From: Curtobacterium sp. ER1/6
GTDB lineage: Bacteria > Actinomycetota > Actinomycetes > Actinomycetales > Microbacteriaceae
DNA: 64,000 nucleotides
Assembly (NCBI RefSeq): GCF_001742745.1
Contig: NZ_MJAK01000001.1
Span: 310,001 to 374,000 of the forward strand
Direction: 5' to 3'
Position numbers and translations under genes: made by a program. The notes under the pieces were generated by a model. It searched no databases. It was not told the origin of the DNA and saw only the letters and a program-made list of their open reading frames with translations. Shown one piece after another: positions 36,929 through 45,071 of the stretch; the first letter of the stretch is position 1, and each line of letters opens with the position of its first letter.

Positions 36929-37824
36929 CGGTCGATCATCGCAGACGACCCGGAGGACGGGTCCGTCGTGTCCGGTCGGCTCGCCGCGGGCAGGAGCCGC
37001 GCGGCCAGGGCCTCGAGCGTCTCGGTCGTCCCGGCGTCGATCTTGGCGACGGCCCGACGGTCGCTCCGCGTCACGCCGCGGTTGACGATGACGACGGGGC
37101 GCTTCCGCCGGGTGGCGTGGTCGACGAGCCGGACGCCGGAGTTGACGGTGAGCGACGACCCGACGACGAGCAGGGCGTCGGCGTCGGCGACGATCGACAC
37201 CGCCTCGCGGAACTTCTCGGCCGGCACGAACTCGCCGAAGAAGACCACGTCGGGCTTGAGCACGCCGCCGCACACCGAGCAGTCGGGCACCCGGAAGCGC
37301 TCCACGTCGGTGATCTCGACGTCCCCGTCGGGCTGCAGCTGGACGGTGCCGGGCTCGTCGATCCACGGGTTGTCCCGGTCGAGGACGGCCGCGAGGTCGG
37401 CGCGGGAGAACACCTGCCCGCAGGTCAGGCACACCGCGCGGTCCATGGAGCCGTGCACCTCGACGACCCGGCGCGACCCGGCACGCAGGTGCAGGCCGTC
37501 GACGTTCTGCGTGACCACGCCGCCGACGACCCCGGCGTCCTCGAGCGCCGCGAGCGCCCGGTGACCGGCGTTCGGGCGGGCCGCCGCGAAGGTCCGCCAG
37601 CCGAGGTGCGACCCGGCCCAGTACCGCTGCCGCTTGGCGGGGTCGGCACGGAACTCCTGGAACGTCATCGGCTTCCGCACGACGCGGCCGGCGCCGCGGT
37701 AGTCGGGGATGCCCGAGTCGGTGCTCAGTCCGGCTCCGGACAGCACGGCGATCCGCTTGCCCGCCAGGAGCTCCACGACGCGGTCGAGCTCGTCCTGCGT
37801 CGGGTCGGTCAGCACGTCGTCCAC
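36925..37824 (-). CDS. Sir2 family NAD-dependent protein deacylase
   Basis: 299-residue sirtuin. NAD motif GAGLSTDSGIPDYRG (30-44), active site TQNVDGLH and catalytic His in EVHGS, and the zinc cysteines CLTC (about 132-135) and CSVCG (about 183-187) are all present. It removes acyl groups from lysines, releasing nicotinamide. This is a housekeeping sirtuin with a complete zinc module, not the SIR2-like effector of phage-defence systems. Start GTG 37824. Followed by the histidine phosphatase with a 4-bp overlap. Confidence 0.92.
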   Translation of the reverse strand: MDDVLTDPTQDELDRVVELLAGKRIAVLSGAGLSTDSGIPDYRGAGRVVRKPMTFQEFRADPAKRQRYWAGSHLGWRTFAAARPNAGHRALAALEDAGVVGGVVTQNVDGLHLRAGSRRVVEVHGSMDRAVCLTCGQVFSRADLAAVLDRDNPWIDEPGTVQLQPDGDVEITDVERFRVPDCSVCGGVLKPDVVFFGEFVPAEKFREAVSIVADADALLVVGSSLTVNSGVRLVDHATRRKRPVVIVNRGVTRSDRRAVAKIDAGTTETLEALAARLLPAASRPDTTDPSSGSSAMIDR

Positions 37825-37874
37825 GGTACCCTCAACAGCCGAACGCCCAGCCGCCTTCCCACGAAACGAGCCCC

Positions 37875-38705
37875 GTGCACCCCGTCCGCATCGACTCCCT
37901 CGACGACCCCCGTCTCGACGACTTCGCCCGGCTCACCGACGTCGCGCTCCGCCGGGTGACCGAACCCGAGGGCGGCCTGTACATCGCCGAGTCGAACACG
38001 GTCATCGAGCGGGCGGTCCGGGCCGGCCACGTGCCGCGCAGCGTCATCGTGCAGGAGAAGTGGCTCGACAGCGTCCTGCCGCTCGTCGCCGACCACGACG
38101 GCCCGGTGTTCGTCGGCCCGGACGCGCTGCTCGAGGAGCTCACCGGGTTCCGGATGCACCGGGGTGCCCTCGCGGCGATGCACCGCCCGGTCCTGCCGTC
38201 CGTCGCCGACGTCGTGCGCGACGCCCGGGTCGTCGTCGTCCTCGAGGACGTCGTCGACCACACCAACGTCGGCGCGGTGTTCCGGAGCGTCGCCGGCCTC
38301 GGCGCCGATGCCGTGCTCGTCAGCCCGCGCTGCGCGGACCCCCTCTACCGCCGGAGCGTCCGGGTGAGCATGGGCACCGTGCTGCAGGTCCCGTGGACCC
38401 GCATCGGTGAGTGGCCGGCCGCCGGCGAGGAACTCCGGGCACAGGGCTTCCACCTCGCCGCGATGGCGCTCACGGACCGCTCGGTCGACCTCGACGCGTT
38501 CGTCGACGACGTCCCGGAGCGGGTCGCGCTCGTGATGGGCACGGAGGGCCAGGGGCTCACCGACGCCGCGATCGCGTCCGCCGACACGACGGTCCGCATC
38601 CCGATGGCGCACGGCGTCGACTCGCTCAACGTCGCGGCCGCGAGCGCGGTCGGGCTCTGGGCGGTCACGCACGCGCAGCGCGCGGTGCGGCCCTCGGCAG
38701 GCTGA
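37875..38705 (+). CDS. SpoU/TrmH-family RNA 2'-O-methyltransferase
   Basis: 276 residues: an N-terminal RNA-binding domain (about 1-100) and a C-terminal SPOUT knotted methyltransferase with VVVLEDVVDHTNVGAVFRS (about 117-135), VMGTEGQGL and SLNVAAASAV. It methylates a ribose in rRNA or tRNA using S-adenosylmethionine; the target is unknown. Start GTG 37875. Divergent from sir2 with a 50-bp gap and convergent with the amidase gene. Confidence 0.9.
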   Translation: MHPVRIDSLDDPRLDDFARLTDVALRRVTEPEGGLYIAESNTVIERAVRAGHVPRSVIVQEKWLDSVLPLVADHDGPVFVGPDALLEELTGFRMHRGALAAMHRPVLPSVADVVRDARVVVVLEDVVDHTNVGAVFRSVAGLGADAVLVSPRCADPLYRRSVRVSMGTVLQVPWTRIGEWPAAGEELRAQGFHLAAMALTDRSVDLDAFVDDVPERVALVMGTEGQGLTDAAIASADTTVRIPMAHGVDSLNVAAASAVGLWAVTHAQRAVRPSAG

Positions 38706-38714
38706 CCCCGGCAC

Positions 38715-40310
38715 TCACGCCGTGACGGCCGGGAGGCCCGCCCCCACCCCGTCGGACGTCCAGTGAGCCGCCGTGGTCACCAGGGCACGGTCCGTCCCGG
38801 CCCCGCCGGTCAGGCAGAGCCCGACGGGTGCCCCGCCCACCGTCAGCGCGGGGACGCTGAGCGACGGGACGCCGCCGACGCTCGCGAGCGCGGTCATGGT
38901 GGTCGTCGCGGTGCGGACGCGTTCGAGCTCGGCCGTGTCCGAGGCCAGCGCCGGCGCCGGACCCGGTGCCGTGGGCGTCACGAGCAGCCGGCCGACGAGC
39001 GCCGCGCGGACCGCGGCACGGACGCCGTCGAGGCGGGCGCGTGCCGCGGCGACGGCCTCCGGTGGGTTCGCGGCCGCCGCGGCGAACCGCGCACCGACGA
39101 CGGCACCGAGCGCTCCCGGGTGCGCGGCGATCCACGGACCGTGGACCGCGGTCGCCTCGGCGCCCTGCACGAGCCGGAGGAGTTCGCGCAGGTCTTCGAG
39201 CGGCGGGAGGCCGAGGTCGTCGAGCGTGACGACGGGCAGGTCCCCGACGGCGTCCCCGAAGGCCGCCCGGGTCGCCGGGTCCGCGGCGGCGACGAGCTCG
39301 GCGAGCACCACCGGCGTGCCGGCGTCGGCGGTCGGCGACCGATCGGGGACCGAGGCGTCCAGGGCTCGGAGCAGCGTCGTGGCGTCCCGGGTCAGCCAGC
39401 CGACGGCGTCGAACGACGGCGCGAGCGGCAGCAGCCCCGCGCGGTCGACGAGCCCGTGGCTGGTCCGGAGGCCCCAGAGGCCCTGGTAGGACGCGGGGAT
39501 CCGCAGCGAACCCGCGGTGTCCGTGCCGACGCCCACGTCCGCCGTCCCGGAACCGACGGCCGACGCGCAGCCGCTGGACGAGCCTCCCGGCAGGGCGGAC
39601 GGGACCGCGGGGTTCGGCGGCGTGCCGTGGTGCTCGTTCCGTCCGGTGAGCGCGTAGGCGAACTCGTCGGTGCGCGCGATGCCGCGCACCGACGCGCCGA
39701 CGGCGAGGAGCGCTGCGACCGCCGTGGCGGAGGCGGCGGCGGGCGACGACTCCTCGAGGAAGGTCGGGTTGCCCGCGCCGGTGCGGTGACCGGCGACCGC
39801 GTAGAGGTCCTTGACCGCGACGGTGACACCGTCGAGCGTGCCGCTGCCCGTCGGCGGCAGGAGCGGGTCGCCGACGACGCGCCAGACGGTCGTGTCGAGG
39901 GCTCGGGGACGGCCGGTGACGTGCGCCGCGGCGATCCGCCACGTGTCGGCGTCGCGCTGCCACAGCTGCGTCTGCAGACCGGAGCCGCCGGCGTGCGAGG
40001 TCGAGACCGAGACGACCAGCGCCAGGTCGTCGGTGAGCGGGCGGACCTCGACGCGGGTGAGGCTCCGCGGGGCGATCCCGCCGCGGGCCCCGCGGAAGGC
40101 GCTGATCGCGGCGTGCCCGACCAGCAGGCCGCGGTCGTCGCCGCGCATCGTGTCGGGGGAGCGGACGAAGGCGTCGTCGAGGGCGGGCAGGTCGTCGGCG
40201 GCGAGGGCGCGCTCGTAGGCGTCGAGCGCCGCGAGGAGCCCGTCCGGAGCGGCGGCCGAGCCGTCCGGCGCCGGCGTCGAACCGTCGGGCGACGGCGTCG
40301 AGGCGGTCAC
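38715..40310 (-). CDS. Fusion protein: AtzH/SnoaL-like N-terminal domain plus amidase-signature enzyme
   Basis: 531 residues. The N-terminal part (about 24-140) resembles the AtzH-like (DUF3225) NTF2-fold domain; residues 8-24 are Pro-Asp-Gly repeats. The rest is an amidase-signature hydrolase with the Ser-Ser-Lys triad: Lys167 (VAVKDLY), the Ser244-246 cluster (GGSSSG) and nucleophile Ser268 (GTDTAGSLRIPAS). It probably hydrolyses a small amide. The AtzH/AtzE pairing is known from cyanuric-acid breakdown, where the two are separate chains; here they are one protein. GTG 40310 overlaps the formamidase stop (GTGA). Confidence 0.87.
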   Translation of the reverse strand: MTASTPSPDGSTPAPDGSAAAPDGLLAALDAYERALAADDLPALDDAFVRSPDTMRGDDRGLLVGHAAISAFRGARGGIAPRSLTRVEVRPLTDDLALVVSVSTSHAGGSGLQTQLWQRDADTWRIAAAHVTGRPRALDTTVWRVVGDPLLPPTGSGTLDGVTVAVKDLYAVAGHRTGAGNPTFLEESSPAAASATAVAALLAVGASVRGIARTDEFAYALTGRNEHHGTPPNPAVPSALPGGSSSGCASAVGSGTADVGVGTDTAGSLRIPASYQGLWGLRTSHGLVDRAGLLPLAPSFDAVGWLTRDATTLLRALDASVPDRSPTADAGTPVVLAELVAAADPATRAAFGDAVGDLPVVTLDDLGLPPLEDLRELLRLVQGAEATAVHGPWIAAHPGALGAVVGARFAAAAANPPEAVAAARARLDGVRAAVRAALVGRLLVTPTAPGPAPALASDTAELERVRTATTTMTALASVGGVPSLSVPALTVGGAPVGLCLTGGAGTDRALVTTAAHWTSDGVGAGLPAVTA

Positions 40311-41452
40311 CGGACGTCCGCGAAGTCGGCCTTGCGGATCCGGGCGTGCGCACCGGTGACGAGGTCGACGACCTGGGAGACGTCGAAGTCCGTCGCGGCG
40401 CTGAGGTACGCGTACGCCAGGTGCGGCTCCATGCCGTACCGCGCCCCGAGGATCGCGATCGCGTGCCGGACGCAGGCGCGCACGGCCTCGTCGAGGTCGG
40501 GGTCGAGTCCGGTCGGCACGAGGTGCTCCTGCGTCTCGACGAGCGGCCACACCAGCTCGCCGAACCGCTGCGCCGCCTCGGCGGCCGGTGTCACGTCGAA
40601 CCGGATCGTCGCCCGGAGCGACGCCTCCATCGCGGTGAGCGCCACCTCGCCGTCGCCCTGCGCGAAGTGCGGGTCACCGACGTAGGCGAGCGCCCCGGGC
40701 ACGAGCACCGGGAGGTGGAGCTGCGCGCCCACCTGCAGGAGGTTGACGTCGAGGTTCCCGCCGTGCCGCCCCGGTGGGACCGAGTGGCGGCGCTCCCCGG
40801 GGGTCGCGACGCCCATGATGCCGAGGAACGGTGCGAGCGGGAAGTGCGCGGCGCGGTCGCCGCCCTCGGTGAGCGGGATGCGTCCGCGCGGGCCGTCGGC
40901 ACCGGGGACGCGGTCGGCGGGGACGACCTCGGCGAACACGCTGACCGTGCGGCCGTCGACGGGGTACTCGCCGTGCAGGGCGCCGCGGCCGTGCCGGTTC
41001 GACACGACCCCGTACGGCACGCGCGGCAGGGTCTCGAGCACGGTCATGGTGAGCACGTCGCCGGGCTCGGCCCCCTCGACGGCGATCGGCCCGGTCACGA
41101 CGTGCGGACCGTCGGCCTCGGGGTCGCGCCGTCCGGCACGGGCGACCGCCACGGCGTCCTCGAGCACGTGCTCGCGGGGGACGCCGTGGCGTGCGAAGAA
41201 GGCCACCGGGTCGCTGCCCTGGTCGGGGAGGATCCCCTCGTGGCTGACGGTGTCGACGGTGACGTCGTCGCCGGACGCCACGGTGAGCACCGGCCGGTCG
41301 TCGGCGTTCGGCAACCGACCCCACAGGACCTCGTCCGCCACCGCCGGCAGGTACCGGGCGGACCGGACCGGGCCGGACCCGGGCTGGAGCACCGGGAGAC
41401 CGGTGGGGGCGGCAGGGGCGGTGGCGACGTCCGGGGTGGTTCCGTGGAGCAT
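40307..41452 (-). CDS. Acetamidase/formamidase family protein
   Basis: 381 residues of the FmdA/AmdA family, which hydrolyses formamide or acetamide to ammonia and the acid. Conserved segments include GDVLTMTV, PFLGIMGVA and the glycine-rich GRHGGNLD and GDPHFAQGDGE. Start chosen: ATG 41452, since TAGCGT lies 7 nt upstream as a leaderless -10; the GTG at 41461 would fall next to that box. Forms an operon with the AtzH-amidase fusion, suggesting use of small amides as nitrogen source. No transporter or regulator is adjacent. Confidence 0.88.
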   Translation of the reverse strand: MLHGTTPDVATAPAAPTGLPVLQPGSGPVRSARYLPAVADEVLWGRLPNADDRPVLTVASGDDVTVDTVSHEGILPDQGSDPVAFFARHGVPREHVLEDAVAVARAGRRDPEADGPHVVTGPIAVEGAEPGDVLTMTVLETLPRVPYGVVSNRHGRGALHGEYPVDGRTVSVFAEVVPADRVPGADGPRGRIPLTEGGDRAAHFPLAPFLGIMGVATPGERRHSVPPGRHGGNLDVNLLQVGAQLHLPVLVPGALAYVGDPHFAQGDGEVALTAMEASLRATIRFDVTPAAEAAQRFGELVWPLVETQEHLVPTGLDPDLDEAVRACVRHAIAILGARYGMEPHLAYAYLSAATDFDVSQVVDLVTGAHARIRKADFADVR

Positions 41453-41459
41453 GGTCAGC

Positions 41460-41465
41460 ACGCTA
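41460..41465 (-). promoter_or_regulatory. Candidate -10 box of the formamidase operon (leaderless)
   Basis: TAGCGT, 7 nt before ATG 41452. Confidence 0.45.
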
Positions 41466-41565
41466 GGGCCGACGGCACCGGCGTCATGGCCCGGACGCCG
41501 ATGTTTTACGTGTTCGTCACACGGGGTCGCCTCGCGCGTCCAGCCGAGCCCGCGGGACCGCCGAC

Positions 41566-41571
41566 TACGCT
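41566..41571 (+). promoter_or_regulatory. Candidate -10 box of the carboxypeptidase gene (leaderless)
   Basis: TACGCT, 8 nt before GTG 41580. Confidence 0.45.
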
Positions 41572-41579
41572 GTGGTGCC

Positions 41580-42827
41580 GTGCCACGAGTCGTCCGCAGC
41601 CCCCGATCCGCCGTCCGGAGGCCCCTGACGATCGGCGTCGTCGTCGTGCTCCTGCTGGCCGTCGGCTACCTGGTGGCCGCGGCGGTCGTGCCGTTCGCCC
41701 CGGCGAGCGCCACCACCGCCCGGTACGTGTCGCCGACGTCGACGCTGCCGGAGCTCCGCTTCCCGGGCTACGGCGCGACCGCGGTCCAGGCCACGGGCTT
41801 CCCGGAGAGCCTCCGGACGAGCGGGGACACGGATCCCCGGTCGATCGCGAGCATCACGAAGGTCGTGACCGCGCTCGTCGTGCTCGACGAGAAGCCCCTC
41901 GAGGTCGGGCAGGCGGGTCCGTCCATCCGTTTCGACGCCGAGATGCAGGCCCTCTACGCGACGTACCTCGCGAAGAACGGCGAGGTCGCGCCGATGCCGG
42001 ACGGCCTGCGGCTGTCCGAGTACCAGACCATGCAGGTCATGCTGATGAAGTCGGCGAACAACTACGCCGGGTCCCTCGCGTTGTGGGCGTTCGGTTCGAT
42101 GGGCGCCTACGAGCGCGCGGCCGCGGCCTGGCTCGACGAGCACGACCTCGACCACACCACCATCCACGAGCCGACCGGCCTCGACCCCGCGAACCGGTCG
42201 ACGGCGACGGACCTCGTCCGGCTCGGGCAGCTGGCCCTGGCGGACCCGGTGGTCAAGGAGATCGTCGGGACGAAGCAGGTCACCGTGCCCGGTGCCGGCG
42301 CGATCGAGAACTCGAACAAGCTCCTCGGCATGGACGGCATCGAGGGGATCAAGACCGGCACGCTCGACGAGGCCGGCGCGTGCCTGCTCTTCGCGGCGAC
42401 CTACGAGCGGGGCGGTCGGCCGGTGACGGTCGTCGGCGTGATGCTCGGCGGCGTCGACCACGACGCGCTCGACGTCGACGTCCAGCGGCTGCTGCGGTCG
42501 GTCGCCGACAACTTCCAGGTCGTGACGCTCACGCACGCCGGGCAGACGTTCGGGACCTTCTCGACCCCCTGGCGCGACGAGGCCGACGCCGTCGCGGCGG
42601 AGCCGGCCGAGGTGCTCGTCTGGGGCACGACGGCCGTCACCGCGAAGGCACGCCTGCAGCGGATCACCTTCGGCGAGCGCGGCGAGCGCGTCGGCGCGGT
42701 CCGCTTCACGATCGAGCACCACGACCCGGTGACCGTGCCGCTGGTGCTCGAACGGTCCATCGAGGACCCCGGCGTCTGGTGGCGGTGGACGAACCCGTTC
42801 CAGGGCGTGGACGCCGCCGCCGCGTAA
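41580..42827 (+). CDS. D-alanyl-D-alanine carboxypeptidase (S11, DacC-like)
   Basis: 415-residue penicillin-binding protein that trims D-Ala from peptidoglycan stem peptides outside the membrane. The three active-site motifs are complete: SxxK at Ser91-Ile-Thr-Lys94, SxN at Ser158-Ala-Asn160, and KTG at 258-260. An N-terminal hydrophobic helix (about 16-40) after an Arg-rich start acts as signal anchor. Start GTG 41580; the upstream open frame is non-coding shadow. Its stop TAA begins the TAATGT box of the next gene. Confidence 0.92.
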   Translation: MPRVVRSPRSAVRRPLTIGVVVVLLLAVGYLVAAAVVPFAPASATTARYVSPTSTLPELRFPGYGATAVQATGFPESLRTSGDTDPRSIASITKVVTALVVLDEKPLEVGQAGPSIRFDAEMQALYATYLAKNGEVAPMPDGLRLSEYQTMQVMLMKSANNYAGSLALWAFGSMGAYERAAAAWLDEHDLDHTTIHEPTGLDPANRSTATDLVRLGQLALADPVVKEIVGTKQVTVPGAGAIENSNKLLGMDGIEGIKTGTLDEAGACLLFAATYERGGRPVTVVGVMLGGVDHDALDVDVQRLLRSVADNFQVVTLTHAGQTFGTFSTPWRDEADAVAAEPAEVLVWGTTAVTAKARLQRITFGERGERVGAVRFTIEHHDPVTVPLVLERSIEDPGVWWRWTNPFQGVDAAAA

Positions 42828-42830
42828 TGT
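42825..42830 (+). promoter_or_regulatory. Candidate -10 box of the serine-hydrolase gene (leaderless)
   Basis: TAATGT, 7 nt before GTG 42838. It overlaps the stop codon of the previous gene, so chance is possible. Confidence 0.35.
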
Positions 42831-42837
42831 CGGCGGC

Positions 42838-44217
42838 GTGACGACGACGTTCCCCCGCAGCACCCCGTCCGCCCTCGGCATCGACGCACGCGGGGTCGCC
42901 GCGTTCCTCGACGCCCTCGAGTCCACGCCGGACGTCGAACCGCACAGCATCGTGCTGCTCCGCCACGGCCGGCTCGCGGCGTCGGGCTGGTGGGCGCCGT
43001 ACGCCGCCGACCGCGTGCACCTGCTCTACTCGCTGAGCAAGAGCTTCACGGCCGCGGCCGTCGGGATCGCGGTCCGTCAGGGCCTGGTCGACCTCGACGC
43101 GACCGTCCTGTCGTACTTCCCCGAGCTCGACGCCGACGTGACGGACGAGCGCAGTCGTCGGATGCGCGTCCGGCACCTCCTCGCCATGGCGAGCGGCCAC
43201 CGCGAGGAGACCCTCGAGCGGGCCCGGGCGGCCGACCCGGCGGACCTCGTGCGCGGCTTCCTGCTGACCCCGCCGGACGGGGAGCCCGGCACGGTCTTCG
43301 CCTACAACCAGCCGTGCACCTACACGCTCGGCGCGATCGTCCGGCGCGTCACCGGTGGCTCGCTCGTCGACTGGCTCCGGCCGCGCCTGCTCGACCCGCT
43401 CGGCATCGACGACCTCGCCTGGACGCGCGACGAGACCGGCGCGGAACTCGGCTTCAGCGGCTGCCACGCCCCGACGTCGGCCGTCGCCGCACTCGGCCAG
43501 CTGTACCTGCAGCACGGCGTGTGGGACGGCGAGCGGATCCTCGACGAGGACTGGGTCCAGGCCGCGACGACCGCGCAGGTCGCCAACCCCGACGAGGAGA
43601 ACGTCGACTGGCGGCAGGGCTACGGCTTCCAGTTCTGGGTGGCACGCCACGGCTTCCGTGGCGACGGCGCCTACGGCCAGTTCTGCGTCGTCCTGCCGGA
43701 GCAGGACGTCGTGCTCGCGCTCACCGGGCAGAGCCTCGACATGCAGGCCGTCCTCGACGCCGCCTGGCAGCACCTGCTCCCCGCCATCGACGGTCCGGTG
43801 GACACGGGTGCGGACACGGACGCGGACGCCGGACTGGAGGCGCGGCTCGCCGCCCTGGGGCTGCCCCCGGTCGCGGGCGGTCGCCTCACCGACGACGCTG
43901 CCGGGTCCTACGAGACGGCCGGTGTCCTCGAGGGCCTCCGGCTCGAGCGGGACGCCGACGGCTGGCGCGTGACGGTCGACGTCGACGGCGGGCTGCTCTC
44001 GGTCCCGGTCGGCGAGGGGGAGTGGGCGACCGAGGGACCCCTGGCGGCGAGCGGGGCGACGGACCCCGACGGCTCGGTGCACCTCGGGGTGCGCTTCGTC
44101 GAGACGCCGCACGCCGCGCGCCTCCGCCTGTACCCGGCACGGGGCACGGCGACGGCCGAGTGGGTCACGCAGCCGCTGCACGACGGTCCGCTCACGCTCC
44201 GTCGCCCGGCCGACTGA
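42838..44217 (+). CDS. Serine hydrolase, beta-lactamase (class C-like) family
   Basis: 459 residues. The class C beta-lactamase/esterase fold (about 15-320) has SxxK at Ser65-Leu-Ser-Lys68 (YSLSKSF) and a Tyr-Asn pair in FAYNQP (Tyr156), as in penicillin-binding-protein-like esterases. A C-terminal beta-rich domain (about 335-459) follows. No signal peptide is seen, so it is probably cytoplasmic and not a true beta-lactamase. Substrate unknown. Start GTG 42838, 10 bp after the carboxypeptidase stop. Confidence 0.85.
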   Translation: MTTTFPRSTPSALGIDARGVAAFLDALESTPDVEPHSIVLLRHGRLAASGWWAPYAADRVHLLYSLSKSFTAAAVGIAVRQGLVDLDATVLSYFPELDADVTDERSRRMRVRHLLAMASGHREETLERARAADPADLVRGFLLTPPDGEPGTVFAYNQPCTYTLGAIVRRVTGGSLVDWLRPRLLDPLGIDDLAWTRDETGAELGFSGCHAPTSAVAALGQLYLQHGVWDGERILDEDWVQAATTAQVANPDEENVDWRQGYGFQFWVARHGFRGDGAYGQFCVVLPEQDVVLALTGQSLDMQAVLDAAWQHLLPAIDGPVDTGADTDADAGLEARLAALGLPPVAGGRLTDDAAGSYETAGVLEGLRLERDADGWRVTVDVDGGLLSVPVGEGEWATEGPLAASGATDPDGSVHLGVRFVETPHAARLRLYPARGTATAEWVTQPLHDGPLTLRRPAD

Positions 44218-44253
44218 GGACCGCCGGCGGTCGGCGGCGTTCGCCGGCGGGAG

Positions 44254-45048
44254 TCAGGGCGCGTCGGAACCGCGCGCGACGACCGGCAGCAGCTCGGGCC
44301 GCTTCGGTCGGACGCCGTCGCCCGAGGACGTGTGCCGGATGCGCCGCACGACCCACGGCACGAGGTACTCGCGCGCCCAGCCGAGGTCCTCGACGCGGGC
44401 CTCGCGCCACGGCCGGGCCTCGAGCGGCTCCGGGACGAACGGCTCGAGACCGTGGTCGACGTCGAGCGCGTCGAGCACGGCGGCGGCGACGGTCGCGTGC
44501 CCGGTCGGGGAGTGGTGCAGCCGGTCCGGTGCCCACATCCGCGGGTCGCGCAGGACCCGCAGCGCCCACATGTCCGCCACGACCGCACCGTGCTTGAGCG
44601 CGATCGCGTGCAGGTTCTCGTTGTAGACGGCGGTCTTGCCGCGCACCATGCCGAGGACCGGGGTCATGCCGACGTCGGGGCCGGTGAAGAGCACGACGGT
44701 CGCCCCGTCGCTTCGGAGGCGCTCGACCATGCCGTCGAAGCGCTCGGCGAGCTCGTCCGGGTCCGAGCCGGGCCGGATGATGTCGTTGCCGCCCGCCGAC
44801 ACCGTCACGAGGTCCGGGCCGAGGGCGAGGGCGGGCTCGACCTGCTCGTCGACGATCTGCCCGAGCAACCGGCCGCGGATCGCGAGGTTGGCGTAGGCGA
44901 GACCGTCGGTGCGGTGGGCGAGCACCTCGGCCACCCGGTCGGCCCAGCCGCGGTTGCCGCCGGGGGCGGTCGGGTCCGGGTCCCCGATGCCCTCGGTGAA
45001 CGAGTCACCGATCGCGACGTACCTGGTCCACGGATGACGATCTGACAC
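44254..45048 (-). CDS. SGNH/GDSL-family hydrolase
   Basis: 264 residues. Block I GDSFTEG (Ser16), the glycine block, block III SAGGND, and block V DRLHHS with the catalytic Asp-x2-His form the SGNH set. Such enzymes cleave esters, often acetyl groups on sugars or lipids. No signal peptide. The C-terminal 50 residues are Arg- and Pro-rich. Start GTG 45048 has no ribosome-binding site; TACGGT lies 7 nt upstream and overlaps the divergent promoter of the next gene. Confidence 0.88.
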   Translation of the reverse strand: MSDRHPWTRYVAIGDSFTEGIGDPDPTAPGGNRGWADRVAEVLAHRTDGLAYANLAIRGRLLGQIVDEQVEPALALGPDLVTVSAGGNDIIRPGSDPDELAERFDGMVERLRSDGATVVLFTGPDVGMTPVLGMVRGKTAVYNENLHAIALKHGAVVADMWALRVLRDPRMWAPDRLHHSPTGHATVAAAVLDALDVDHGLEPFVPEPLEARPWREARVEDLGWAREYLVPWVVRRIRHTSSGDGVRPKRPELLPVVARGSDAP

Positions 45049-45055
45049 CCGTGCG

Positions 45056-45061
45056 ACCGTA
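45056..45061 (-). promoter_or_regulatory. Candidate -10 box of the SGNH hydrolase gene (leaderless)
   Basis: TACGGT on the minus strand, 7 nt before GTG 45048. It overlaps the plus-strand box at 45060-45065 by two bases. Confidence 0.45.
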
Positions 45062-45065
45062 GTCT
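45060..45065 (+). promoter_or_regulatory. Candidate -10 box of the acyl-CoA dehydrogenase-like gene (leaderless)
   Basis: TAGTCT, 6 nt before ATG 45072, in a 23-bp divergent gap. Confidence 0.45.
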
Positions 45066-45071
45066 CGTGCC

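Noticed and set aside
36925..37824. Sir2 gene as part of a phage-defence system
   Set aside because: It is a full housekeeping sirtuin with zinc cysteines and no defence partner gene nearby.
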